The notes: a model not told the origin generated them from the letters alone. Positions 24,362-35,458 are shown, counted from the stretch's first letter. The stretch is 62,000 nt of DNA from Adiantum capillus-veneris (GCA_014529385.2 CM043944.1:80198384-80260383), one strand, 5' to 3'. Made by a program: numbers and translations.

Positions 24362-24860
24362 TCATCAAATGAAATGAAAAGTATCCTTCTTATTAAGATT
24401 GTTGATCTTTTTCTTGTTCAAACCTTTCAATTGTGATTTATAGTTTTGTTAGCATGAGATTGTGCTTTTTTAGTTTGAAAAAAACTGTCAAAGATCCAAG
24501 TCTTTTTGGCTTTACTTAAGTTATTAATTGTGAAAGATCCAAGTTTTTTTTCTTTACTTAAGTTATTGATTGCCTATGTAATAGTCCTTAAAACAATATC
24601 GGATGGCTTTCTTGCTCCCATGTCTCACATTGGTCTTTAGGTAAGACAAGTGGTGACCTTGAAAGTATGGTCTCATATCTCGATCAAGTGAAGAGACATG
24701 AAGCTTAAATATCACTACTATGTATCTAGTGTTAAACTCCATCGAGACAAAGACTAGATAGCCAAATTGCAGTCGAGTTTAAGTGAAAAATCCATTTGAG
24801 CTAAGGTAAAACTTATAGTGCCTCATTTTTCTAGGATGCTAACCATATTCAAACATAGAG
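24362..24860. other. AT-rich spacer where the core repeat changes orientation
   Basis: It holds AT-rich sequence with a short duplication (AAAGATCCAAGT near 24489 and 24534) and a weak plus-oriented core at about 24640. From 24866 onward the core is on the minus strand. No gene is seen. Confidence 0.6.
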
Positions 24861-24865
24861 AGAAA

Positions 24866-25935
24866 CAAAGGTCCACGACTTGTCCAAGCTAGGCTCCATT
24901 GAAACATGGAGAGAAGGAACCTCCACCATTTCTCCTAGATAGGCTCCATTAAAAACATGGAGAGAAGTAAGTTCCACCATGTCTCAAGATGCTAGGCTCC
25001 ATTGAAATACGCAAAACCCATGATATTTTGTACAGGTGATTTACATTCAAGGTCAACCATTTCTCCAACCTATTATCCCTAGTAGGTTTGGTCTCACAAT
25101 TCACCACTTTTCCACTATATGTCATTATAATAAGAGGAATTGGATGCTAAGGTTCACCACTTGTCCAGCCTATAAGGTTATACCTTGAATGGTATTTTTC
25201 TCACCACTTGTAATGCCCATGACATGCTTACATGGGGGTTTTGTTCCAAGGTTCACCACTTGTCCAAGAAATTCTATTGAAACATAGAGAGAAACAAAGG
25301 TCCACCACTTTTCCAAGCTAGGCTCCATTGAAACATGGACCTTAATACCAAATTATTCCTAGTAGCATGAGTAATATTTTGTACATGGGGGGTTTGCATT
25401 GAAGGTCCACCACTTGTCCAACGTACTTTTCCTAGTAGGTTTGGTCGCAAGATTCACCACTTGTCCACTCTATGTCATTATATTAATAATAATTGGGTGT
25501 TAAGGTCCACCACTTTTCCAACCTATAAGGTTATATATTGAATGGTATTTTTTCTCACCACTTGTAATGTCCATGATATGTTTTACATGGGGATTTTGTT
25601 CCAAGGTCCACCACTTGTCCAAGCTAGATCTGTTCAAACATAGAGAGAAACAAACATGCACCACTTGTCCAAGGTAGGCTCCATTGAAACATGGAGAGAA
25701 TGATGCTCCACCATTTATCCAAGATAGACTCCATTGAAACATGGAGAGAAGTAAGCTCCACCATGTTTCCAAGATGCTAGAGTCCATTGAAATACCCAAA
25801 ACCCCTGATACTTTGTACATGGGGGTTTACATTCAAGGTCCACCACTTGTCCAACTATTATCCCTAGTAGCATGAGTGGCTTGGTCTCAGGATTCACCAC
25901 TTGTCCACTCTATATCATTATATTAAGAAAAATTG
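24866..25935 (-). repeat. Core array in reverse orientation (about 440-bp unit, roughly two copies)
   Basis: The reverse complement of the core (AAGGTCCACCACTTGTCCAA) recurs here. The spacers are those of the 8.8-16.4 kb unit in reverse order: TCCATTGAAACATGGAGAGA, ACATGGGGG and ACTCTATGTCATTATATTAA-type words. This is the same higher-order family, inverted, with more divergence. Confidence 0.9.
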
Positions 25936-26275
25936 GGTTTCCATATCTAAATGGATCTTTGCTTGGATAAGTGGTAGACCTTGAGACCTAAATACCCATT
26001 CTACACTAGAGCATTGGTTAAGCCTTATACACTTCAAGCATACCTTTAACAACAAGTAGTAGTTATTAGTTGACTTAAGTCTAGTTGAACTCCATGGTAT
26101 TGAGACTAAGAGAGAGTGTAGCATAAAAAAGAGTCAGGATTTTAATTGACTTTCTTTCTACTAATGAGTAGATCATAGATGGATTTTGGTATCTAATAAA
26201 ACCTTAGGGTAGACAATGTAAAAAATCATGTCTATTGTTGTGTTTGCATTAAGTGTTCTTGTTCTTTAATTTCAG

Positions 26276-27050
26276 AACCATTACAGAAAAATGGATTGGC
26301 TATATGCTGGCATAAATTGAAGAAAACTATTGAATTACCCATCCAACCTCCTCCAAGACCTTGTCCAAGGAATGAATCACCTCCTTATCACCTACCACTT
26401 GCTTTCAAGGACATCAAAAGAGTACTTATCTTGGATCTAGGGGGTTACTTCTCAAGACAGTTGAAATGAACATGGAGATTCTATGCCATCTTGGGCTCAA
26501 CACATGCGACTTGTGGAGGACAAAGATGAAGTTTATCATGTGGTGCGACCAGACGCACAAAGTTTTTTGGATTTTTGTGCTGAATACTTTGAGCTATGGA
26601 TATGGAGTTGCTATAACTTAACAAGGGTGCAACGCATCACACAAAAGTGTTTTCCTGAGCAGTATACCAAGTTCAAGGTGTTTTATGAGTAACAAAAATT
26701 GCCAAAATCCAAATATCATGTTAGGATTTACAAGGGTTTATCACAAAAATCTGAGTGATATTTGGAAGATATTTGAGGATTTGGATGCAAACAATACCTT
26801 AATTTTTGATGACACTCCATATAGGGTGATGTGGAACATGCCAGGGACATATCTTATATTTCCAAAGATGTGGAGGCAAACTTCCGAGCAACTTCAAAAC
26901 TTCTTGCAGAGAACCATAATTCCATGGTTGGTAGGATGGTTGTATGCAAGAGATAAGAGAGTCTATACATATAACACAATTGTAAATCAGTATAGTGATT
27001 CTGAGACAAATTATGTCCTTGGTGTGTACTTGTCAACACGAAAGCATTGA
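26276..27050 (+). pseudogene. Second FCP1/NIF-like HAD domain (copy 2), frameshifted
   Basis: An acceptor (TTTAATTTCAG) ends at 26275. The first frame gives a Pro-rich leader, then KRVLILDLGGYFSRQ, a decayed HAD motif I (DLGGY in place of DxDxT). A second frame (26483-26692) gives EVYHVVRPDAQSFLDFCAEYFELWIWS, corresponding to the RPG-x-x-FL and IWS motifs. A third (26685-27050) gives NTLIFDDTPYRVMWNMPGTYLIFP, motif IV with DD(S/T)PY(K/R), and a natural C-terminus with a stop at 27050. The order and spacing match copy 1 and plant FCP1-like proteins. Frame changes near 26470 and 26690, and loss of the catalytic motif I, make it a pseudogene. It is more diverged from copy 1 than a recent tandem duplicate would be. 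Confidence 0.66.
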
Positions 27051-27883
27051 ATAAATATGGCTATAAGATGCTTTTTTTATTCTAGTGTGTATCTTTCAAC
27101 ATTTGTATAATTTGATATAGTCTTTTTTTTTTTTATAAAAGGTGTGTCAATTTTATGAACACTTGAATGGAGTGCACCCTACTCTAAGGGGACTTCAATG
27201 TACTATTGGAGTGCATCCTATTGTAAGGGGACTCTGATGTATTGCTAGAGTGCACCCAAATTTTTGGGACTCATTTTTTATTTGATTGGGGCCTATGTTG
27301 GGTCATATAGTAAAAGAAATTCATTTTTGTCAATTCATATCGAGGTTGCATTTATTTGGAACTATGAAAGAATTGATGTTTGATGTCAAAATAAAACTTG
27401 TAAGTGTGGATCAGAGAATTCATGGACTTTAAATATGTGAGAGGGATCTTTTTCTTGGGCACAAATGTTTGCTTCAAGAATTTTGTCATTACATACTTTA
27501 TGTGAAAGAGTTTTAGAACCTAAAAGACTTTGAAAACAAAACTATGGAATCTAAGTGCATGTATTCTTGAATGGCTTGAAAGTTGATGTATACATGCATG
27601 TCGCCTTGATGAAGATTTAGATCTGACAAGATGGAAAGATATAATTCTTGGACGTTACCTTTGTCAATTTGGTAATAACATATTTAACTTTCTTTTAATA
27701 TGGGTGGAAAATATATTATTATGTGCATTTGGAAAATATATTATTATGTGCATATTTAACTTTCTTTTAATATGGGTGGAAAATATATTATTATGTGCAT
27801 TTGGAACCTAATTGCTTGACCTTCAAACCAAGATTCCTATGTTATTTTTTCATATACTTTTTTATACTAAATTAAGATTGTAG
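27051..27883. other. AT-rich spacer with a 72-bp tandem duplication
   Basis: A segment beginning TATTTAACTTTCTTTTAATA occurs at 27681 and again at 27753 (period 72 bp). It includes the AATATATTATTATGTGCAT word. An earlier pair of similar sentences (GGGGACT(T/C)(C/T)(A/G)ATGTA near 27188 and 27228) is shorter. No gene is seen. Confidence 0.7.
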
Positions 27884-29290
27884 ATGCAAGGTCCACCACT
27901 TGTTCAAGCTAGATCTAAGAAAGTATATATACTGAGTCTTCAAACTAGTAAACCAAGGGGAGAGAGAAGCAGGGTCCATCACTTGTCCAAGCTCATCTCT
28001 AGACAACATAGAGAGATGTTATGTCTACTAATTGTCCAATATAGTCATGGAGAAATGATAGAAGGTTGATCCACTTGTCCAACCTATCATCTCTAGTAAA
28101 TGGGAGGTTTGGCCTTAAGATTCACCATGTAACCAACATATACTTCATTGTATTATGAAGAGTAGAAAAGAAAAGCTCCACCACTTGTCTAAGGTAGTTC
28201 CAAAATCAACATGGAGAGAAGAAAGCTTCACCATTTGTCCAAGATAGGTTCCATTAAAACATGGAAAACCTCATATATGTTGTACATGGAAGCTTTTTCC
28301 AAGGTCCACCACTTGTCCAAGCTAGGATCCATTAAAACATGGATAGAAACAAGGCTCCACAACTCGTCCAACCTTTATAGCTGCGAAGTGTACCGGTTGT
28401 CTAAACTAGGCATGGGAAAATAATAGAAGGTCCACCACTTATCCAATATATTATCTCTAATAGCATGGGAGGTTTGGTCTCAAGATTTAGGAATTGGCTG
28501 ACCTGTATTTCATTGTATTATGATGAATTTGGTTTTAAAGTCAACTACTTATCCAAGCTATAAGTTTATATCTTGAATGGTATTCCTTCCCATCACTTAG
28601 AAAACCAATGATATGTTGTACATGGGAGGGTTTGTTACAAGGTCCACCACTTGTCCAAGCTAGTTTCATTGAAACATGGATGAAGACAAGCTCCACCATT
28701 TGTTAAAGCTAGACTCCATTGAAATCTAGAAAATCCATTCTATGTTGTACATGGGGTTTTTGTTTTAAGGTCCAACACTTGTCCAAGCTAAGATCCATTG
28801 ACACATGGAGTAGAGAAACACTCCACCACTTGTCCAAGCTAGGCAACATTGATAGTAGTTGGTTTATTTTGAAGATCCACCACGTGTCTAAGCTAACTCT
28901 ATTGAAACATAGAGAGAAGCAAAGGTCCACCAACTGTTCAAGCTAGGCTCCATTGAAACATGGACAGAAGCAAGCTCCACCATTTCTCCAAGATAGACTA
29001 CATTGAAACATGGAGAGAATCAAAGGTCCACCATTTCTCCAAGCCAAGATCTAGTTGTCCAACCTATAAGGTTATATCTTAAATGGTAATCTTTCTAATC
29101 ACTTGGAATACCCATGATATGTTTTACATGGGGGTTTTGTTCCAAGATCACCACTTGTCCAAGCTAACTCTATTGAAACATAGAGAGAAGCAAAGGTCCA
29201 CCACTTGTCCAAGCTAGTCTCCATTGAAACAAGGAGAGAAGCAAGCTCCATCATTTCTCCAAGATAGGCTAGCATGGATAAGTGCACCTT
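27884..29290 (-). repeat. Diverged core copies, reverse orientation
   Basis: Many copies of the reverse-complement core (GGTCCACCACTTGTCCAA and variants) recur with TCCATTGAAACATGGA-type spacers and TTGTACATGG words. Regular higher-order structure is mostly lost except near 29090-29290, which resembles the 440-bp unit. Confidence 0.85.
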
Positions 29291-29814
29291 GAAACCAACC
29301 TTCCTATGAGGCAATAGAGCATATGCTACATATTTTATGTATGCCCCATGCCTCAAATTAAGAAGTTATAGATTAGAAGTGGACCTTGCTTAAATGTCAC
29401 ATGCAATAAATTAAGGAAAATAGCCAAGTGGATTGTATTCCTCAATGGATCCTTGCTTTCACAAGTTGTGAACCTTGAGTCACTTTTACATTAACTTGGA
29501 CAAGTGGTGGACCTAGAAACCAAGCTCTCCATGTTGAAATAAGTTGTAGGTAGGACATTAGAACATAGACAACGATAATGGATGCAATATACTCCTCTCC
29601 TAATAATCCAATTGATTGAAACCATGATATTTTAGTTGTTTTCATTGTGTATTGTATGTGCATAAAGTGGAATGAGACCTTAAGAAAACTCAAATTTTTG
29701 ACAAAATCTCTATATTTTATACATGATATATTGAAAGTTGTCCAACCTGGGAATTGGGATTTTCCCACTTTACCTAATATGGTCTTTCCTTGAGATAATT
29801 TAGCTACGAGCAAA
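29291..29814. other. Spacer with one plus-orientation core, ending in a copia leader
   Basis: A plus-strand core copy lies near 29495. The last 100 bp read, on the minus strand, as sequence directly downstream of the copia primer-binding site. No gag coding sequence follows, so the element is truncated here. Confidence 0.55.
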
Positions 29815-29830
29815 CCTTGCTCTGATACCA
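29815..29830 (-). other. Primer-binding site of a copia element (initiator Met tRNA type)
   Basis: On the minus strand the sequence is TGGTATCAGAGCAAGG. Its first 12 bases are the standard complement to the 3' end of plant initiator tRNA-Met. It lies two bases from the LTR end. Confidence 0.88.
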
Positions 29831-29832
29831 GT

Positions 29833-30550
29833 TGTTAGGAAATAAGACGTAGCTAAATAGATATTTGAGTAGATTACTTAATGGAGAGAGATAAATTTCA
29901 CACACAAAAGATTATAGAGTAGAGAGAGAGAGAGAGTACACACGATATACGTGGTTCACCCAATGTGGGCTATGGTCCACTAGAAAGCAGCCACTCAATG
30001 TCTTTAGTACTTCAAAACAAGAAGTAGTTTACAAAGGGATTATACCCTTAATGGAGCTCCCGCCTTGCTTCACTCTCACCACCTCACACTCACCTTGTTG
30101 CATCAACTTCACACTATGAAATGTATATAGAAATCGCCTCCTTTTATAGGCCAAAAGGGCTGCCCTCTCTCATGAGAGGCAGCCATGTGTAGCCACCCTT
30201 GTGTAGATAAGTCCAAATCGGACCCTCCAATCCGCCCATGTGTGGCCGCCCTTGAGAAGACAAGTCCGCTTTTGAATTCGGCCACCGGCCACCGGCCATT
30301 GACTTCCGACCACCGGCCACCGACCATTGACTACTGGCCACCGGCCAACCGACGGTTGTTTTCCGACCACTTTCCGGCCGCCGTCCGGCCATAATATTCC
30401 GGCGAAAAGGAATATTCCGGCGAGGGGAAAAGAAAAGTCTCGGGGGCGGCCCCTAAAGTTGCCCTTGATTTTTGGCCGTGAAAATTTTGGTTTCCGGCGA
30501 GTGATTTTCCTTCACGCACGATGGCTTCTCCTCATAATGGGGGCCTTACA
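29833..30550 (-). mobile_element. Copia LTR (5' LTR of a truncated minus-strand element), 718 bp
   Basis: The plus-strand sequence begins TGTTAGGAAATAAGACG and ends GGGGGCCTTACA, so the LTR has TGT...ACA ends. The PBS lies just outside at 29815-29830, which fixes the orientation as minus. The interior is strikingly GC-rich near 30280-30440, with repeated CCGGCCACCGGCCA-like and TTCCGGCGA words. The GA tract near 29925 and the TATACGTGGTTCACCC segment are typical of plant copia LTRs. No partner LTR was found in the window. Confidence 0.78.
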
Positions 30551-30870
30551 AATGTGCGCTTTTATCATAGAAAATTACAAGGATAAATCAGGCTCCATAC
30601 TTAACACCTTCTTATTCCATTTTGCACTTGGAGAGTCTATAGAATCTTTTAGGTTTCCATGGATGTGTGTATGTGAGAAATTGAGGGATGAAGGTGCGGC
30701 TTTCCACCAGACAATCTGACCCTACATTCGTGCCAATGGGGTTGAGGCTACACTAAAGAGTCCAACATAGTGGAGTTTGGTGAAGTTTTTGAAATGGTTT
30801 GAGAGAGTCCATTTTGTGGCTGGAGTTTTTGTGTCTTTGATGATAGTTTTGTGTCTCTTGGTGTCCAAAT
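30551..30870. other. Unassigned, possibly the start of gypsy A's 5' LTR
   Basis: The start of the LTR cannot be fixed because the second copy of LTR A (39883-40104) is itself truncated on this side. No gene is seen. Confidence 0.4.
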
Positions 30871-31092
30871 ATTGTAATTCGAAGCCTTGATCAACTCGAC
30901 TCAGTACGCAATGTCTATGGGAAGGCAAGGGCTTGTAGTTTGAAACATTTGGAGTTTAAACTGAGTTTGAGGGAGGATTTTAATTGAGATCTTGAGATTT
31001 TGTGTGTGAGTTGAGGAAAGTAACGGAACTCCTTGGGTCATGCTAAGGTGTGAAGGTGTGTGAGTGTGTGCATGGTGTCTTTTGATCCATCA
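30871..31092 (+). mobile_element. Gypsy element A, 5' LTR (3' part)
   Basis: About 220 bp here align by eye with 39883-40104. Shared words include AAGCCTTGATCAACT, GGCAAGGGCTTGTAGTT and GGTGTGTGAGTGTG-like segments. Both copies end in a CCATCA-type terminus (31092 and 40104). The sequence directly after, TCTTTTGGCGATCCTGCTAG, would be the primer-binding region. Confidence 0.75.
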
Positions 31093-31254
31093 TCTTTTGG
31101 CGATCCTGCTAGGGAGGAGCAAAAATTTCCCTGTTGTGCACCTTGGTGACGTGGTTTTGCTGTGAATTTTTAGCATCCTTGAGGAGAAGATGGTGAAAAG
31201 GTCGCTGAACCAAACTTCAACTTTTGTGGAATTTTTCAAGCAAAGGAGAGGCAA

Positions 31255-32228
31255 CTTTGAAGAGATGGCATCTAGTAGGCCGATGTTTACATAAAAGGAA
31301 GATGTGAAGGATTGGATTGCTAGCTTTGAATGCATATTGTAAATGATGAAGCAAAGCTTCGTGTGTTTCCTCTTGTGCTAAAAAGAGAATCTTGTAAGCG
31401 GTTTGAAGGATGAGAGGAAGACAAAAAGAAAACATGGAAGCAGGTAACGCAAGCAATTTTTGACAGGTTTGGAAAGAGATTGATAGCAACATAAGCAACG
31501 ACAAACTTGAGAGGCTTGTAACAAGATGTTCATGCTAAATTTCAAGAATTTTTGCAACACTGCAAAGGATTTTGGGTGCAATTAGAGGTGGAATCCCAAG
31601 TACCACCAAGGGATTTCTTCAAAGTATCCCAGTTTATGGACTGTCTGCATCAAAGCATAAGGGAGAAGGTCGATCAAGAGGAACTTTGTACGTTTGAAAG
31701 GGCAACAAAAAGTGACAAGGCCAAGAGAAAAAAGATCAAATGAAGCTGGGAGCAAGGTTTGACACATGTTGGGCCAGTGGTGGTGGAGCCAATGGTCCTT
31801 GTGATAGTGGATGACAAAGTGGAGTGAGTGGTTCAAGTTCGCAATCCCGTTACAACAAGGGCTTTGCATGATCTTGCCAATCAAAGATTTGAGGATTAAT
31901 TGATAGATAGAAATCAAAGAGAAGTGTGGAAAGCTGGGAGAGGTAGAGGACGGCTAGAAAGAAGATGCTAAAGTTGTGGTGGAGGATCTATGCCCTTGAT
32001 TGTCTTGAACCACCAAGAGAGATGGGAGAAAATCATCAAGAGCAAGCATTAGAAGCACCATCACAACAACAACAAGCTCAACCACTACCTACAAATGGAG
32101 AAAGTAGTGCCATCAATATCATTACCCTTGAGCAGCAAGATGTGGATGCCTTAGCCAATAAGAGAGGCAGATATGGTAAGGAAAAAGATACAGAACTAGA
32201 GATGGAAACAAGGGAAAAGCTAAAGTAG
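31255..32228 (+). pseudogene. Gypsy element A gag remnant
   Basis: Short frames carry Gag-like pieces: FTxKEDVKDWIASFECIL near 31280, then FFKVSQFMDCLHQSIREKVD (31552-31743). The second matches the equivalent stretch of element B's Gag (VVLLHRSIREKV). A Gln-rich linker follows at 31965-32228. Stops and frameshifts are frequent, so no Gag can be made. Confidence 0.65.
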
Positions 32229-32397
32229 AGGATCAACCAGAGAGCAACAAGAGATGGAAATGAAGAAAAATAGGCCCAAAGGACCACCCTCTTGGTCAAG
32301 GTGTTAGAGACTATGATATTGTTGATGACATGCGAAATCAAAAGGTTAATATATGTTTTTGTCAATTGGTGGCTCTTAAGGCTAAAATGAGGAGGAA

Positions 32398-32640
32398 ATG
32401 GAAAAATGTGTGAGTACATGGCTTCCTTACAAGAGAGAAAAGAATCAAAGCATGGTGTCATACTTGAAGATTGGCCACCCTATAGATATGGTCCCAATAG
32501 TTGAAGCTACATTGGGAAAGAAGACAGAAGTACAAGTGTATGTGGATGGTGATGCCCAAGTGTGTGTCATTCCCGAGGCTATCATGAAGGAAGCAGGCAT
32601 CAAGATGTCAATGAATGGTTCAATATATGTATGAGGATGG
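32398..32640 (+). pseudogene. Gypsy element A aspartic protease remnant
   Basis: The frame reads VPIVEATLGKKTEVQVYVDGDAQ, followed by VCVIPEAIMKEAG. The position and shape match a retropepsin active-site strand, but the D(T/S)G triad is replaced by DGDA. Degenerate coding sequence follows towards the RT. Confidence 0.55.
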
Positions 32641-33189
32641 CCAACCACAAGAAGGAAGGTGTCTTGGGATAGATAAAGATGTCAAGATAAGAGTCTCGGG
32701 GATTGAGTGCTTGGTCGATTTCTATGTGATGCAAGAAAGTGAAAATGCATACGCAATCATTTTAGGGGGTTGTGTCTTATAACCCTTGGTGCTAAGGAGG
32801 GTTGGGGAATTGGCTTGATCACCATCCCTGACCAAGAGAAAGGAAGAACCATAGTTGACAACATGAAGACACATGAGAGCCATACGTAGCCTTTAATGGA
32901 TATGCAAGATACAGACTCAATGGAAAGTGGCTCATATGACAATGATGCTTTATCGACATTATTAGAAGAGAGTGTAGAGGAGGGTTTGATGCAATTATGT
33001 CTTGATCTATTTGATAAGTGTTGAAAAGGATACATCCTTGCATGATATGGAGATCAAGGAAAAGAAAGAGTGCCCAAAAGCAATCGAAGAGCCTACTAAA
33101 GTGAGTGTAAGAAGCATGATGGTAGAAGAATTGATGGAACAAGAGAATAAAGAATATGAAGGTATATTTGCAAAGTTTTGAGAGTTATT

Positions 33190-33960
33190 TGCCAATAAAT
33201 ATACGGAGCTGCATGGAGTATAAGGGGTCAAGCATAGAATCAACCAAAAAGAAGGTGCCAAGCCAAAGGTTCAAAAGCTTAGGAGATTGGGGGTCATTCA
33301 TGAGAAGGCACTTTGTGAAGATGTGACAAAGCTTTTAGAAGTAGATTTTATCTTTTGAGTGGAGGATTTTGAATGGGTTTCCCTAGTAGTTATTATGTCC
33401 AAGAAGGATAGAAGATCTAGGGTGTGTGTTGATTTCAAAACTTTGAATGCTGCCACAAAAAGGAATCATTATCCTCTACCCTTCCAAGATGAGATCCTCA
33501 ATCAAGTTGCATGTTATGAATGCTACTCACTCATCGATGGATTTACTAAATACTTTTAGATCTTGATAGTGATTGAAGATTGATTGAATGACTCCTTGGG
33601 GTTGTTTAGCCTATAAGAGAATTCCTTTTGGATTGATTAACATGTATAGCTACCTTTCAAGTGTGGATGAATAAAGCGTTCGGTCCCTACTTAGGTAATC
33701 TCATTAAAGTTTTCATGGATGACATTGGATGTTATAGCTCTAGGATCACACATTTGGAGAAATTGAGACTAAGTTTCAAAAAATATCAACAAGAGGGTGG
33801 GTAACTCAACCCCAAGAAGTGTAAGTTTTCTCATGCTAGAGTTCATTTGCTAGGACATGTGGTCTCACAAAATGTACTAAAGGCTCACCCTAAGAAATTT
33901 AAAGCTTTATTGCCAATAACACAAAGGATCTAGCATCATTTTTGCATAAGCTCAAGTACC
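33190..33960 (+). pseudogene. Gypsy element A reverse transcriptase, decayed
   Basis: The frame at 33359-33559 reads WVSLVVIMSKKDRRSRVCVD, then FKTLNAATKRNHYPLPFQDE, standard Ty3/gypsy RT motifs. After frameshifts, NLIKVFMDD appears near 33700, the catalytic (Y/F)xDD box in the form FMDD. An LNPKKCKF segment and an LLGHVVS segment (the K-C-x-F/GH motifs) follow near 33810-33870. Several stops interrupt it. Confidence 0.8.
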
Positions 33961-34061
33961 TATCATGGTTTTTTTTGGATGCTATGCCAGTATGTTTATC
34001 CTCTCCAGAAGTTAAGCCAAAGATTACAAAGCTTTAAATGGAACAAAGACATGCAATAGGC

Positions 34062-34675
34062 TTTTGATGGTATTAAGGAGGTATTTACCATTAGTGATTA
34101 TTCCTGACTTGGAATCCATTTTCATTGTATCTATGAGTGTGGGATTAGTAGCTTTTGGATCAACCCTCTTACAAAAACAAGGTACAAACTTCCAGCCAAT
34201 CTATTTTGAGTGTTTTTTCCTACACAAAAGTGGAACAGTGGGTATTTGAGTTGGTTCTTCCTTGTTGCAGGTTCAAGACATATCTACTACCACAAAAGTT
34301 CTTTGTATTAAGGAGGTATTGTGTGCTTTACCATTAGGGAGTACTCCTAACTCGGAATCCATTTTCTATGTATCTATTAGTGTGGGATTAATAGATTTTG
34401 GGCCAACCCTCTTACAAAACCATGGTAGAAACTTCCAGCCAATCTTTTTTGAGATCAAGATGACGAATGTGAGTGAGTTATTCTACACAAAAAGGAAACA
34501 ATGGGTATTTGCATTGGTTCGTGCTTGTTGCAAGTTCAAGTCATATCTAATGCTGCAAAAGTTCTATGTGCTAACCACCTCAAATATTTTCCCAGATGTT
34601 GTACAACATTTGGAGCCTAGAAAGTGCATTTTAAAGACTATGAAGTTGCAAGAGTATAAGTTTGAGTTTTTCAAT
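34062..34675 (+). pseudogene. Gypsy element A RNase H region with internal tandem duplication
   Basis: The frame at 34262-34714 carries degenerate RNase H-connection sequence. It ends with a VVQHLEPRKCILKTMKLQEY piece, comparable to the VVQHMDVSARITKWLVRLQE piece of element C on the other side of the window. A segment of about 239 bp is duplicated (ATTAAGGAGGTATT at 34068 and 34307). The coding sequence stops abruptly at about 34675, where element B's LTR begins. Confidence 0.68.
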
Positions 34676-35389
34676 TGTGAAGAAGAATCTCTATGTTGCT
34701 ATAGCCTGCAGTGAAGGGTGGAGGTTTTGACGTAGGGGTGCCCCTCTTGCCTTGCAAGAGCCTGGTGTGGTGAGTTGAGAGTGTGTCTCCCCTCAATGGG
34801 CTGATTAAAGTGGGTGCTTATCTTTGCATATTAACCTCTCTTCATCTTGGTTTGAGGTATGGCAGCCATGTTATGTGCATTTCCTTGAGGTGGAGTTAGT
34901 CGAGGGTAGACTATGCACTGCAATTCCTTGCTTGTACATATGCAAGGGCAAGGTTTTCCAAAATTTTCCATAAATTTTGTTTGAGTTTTTTTGCTGAACT
35001 TTGTGGGTTTTCAAATTGGGCTTGATTTGGATGGGTTTTGGTCAAACTATGTGTATATATGGGAGCGCTTATAGAGTCTCTACTAGCACATGGAAGGGCG
35101 TTTGAAAAAAAAGTGAATCCCTTGGTTTTATGAGGAAAAGTGCAAATATTTTCAATTTTTTAAAAAACATTTTTCTTTGGTTTTCTTGATTCCCTTGCTT
35201 CCTTTAGTGCATCCAAGTATAGTGGGAGTTGTAGTGGTGTAGAGGGAAGCTAGTCGAGGCTGAGTGTGAGTGAGGCTATCAAAACTTTGTGAGAGGAGAT
35301 CAAACCATATTATCAGAGATATTCTCTTCATCCTCTTTTCTCTATGTTGGCTTGAGGTGTTGTAGAGGCCAACCCCCCAACCCTTCCCA
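34676..35389 (+). mobile_element. Gypsy element B, 5' LTR, truncated at its 5' end
   Basis: The sequence from TGTGAAGAAGAATCTCTATG to CCCTTCCCA aligns along its length with 39150-39882. Both contain CTCTCTTCATCTTGGTTTGA, GGTTTTGGTCAAACTAT and TATATATGGGAGCGC. The 3' copy appears to start about 285 bp earlier, right after a polypurine tract. This copy therefore lacks its first part. A TATATA box-like word followed by GGGAGCGC near 35050 is the likely promoter. Confidence 0.8.
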
Positions 35390-35394
35390 TAAAC

Positions 35395-35412
35395 TGGTGC
35401 CCCCACTAAGGA
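35395..35412 (+). other. Gypsy element B primer-binding site
   Basis: TGGTGCCCCCACTAAGGA lies five bases after the LTR end at the expected place. I cannot say with certainty which tRNA it matches. Confidence 0.6.
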
Positions 35413-35458
35413 CGAGAGAATCCTTTTAACACGGTTTTGATCTCAGATTGGCATCCAT

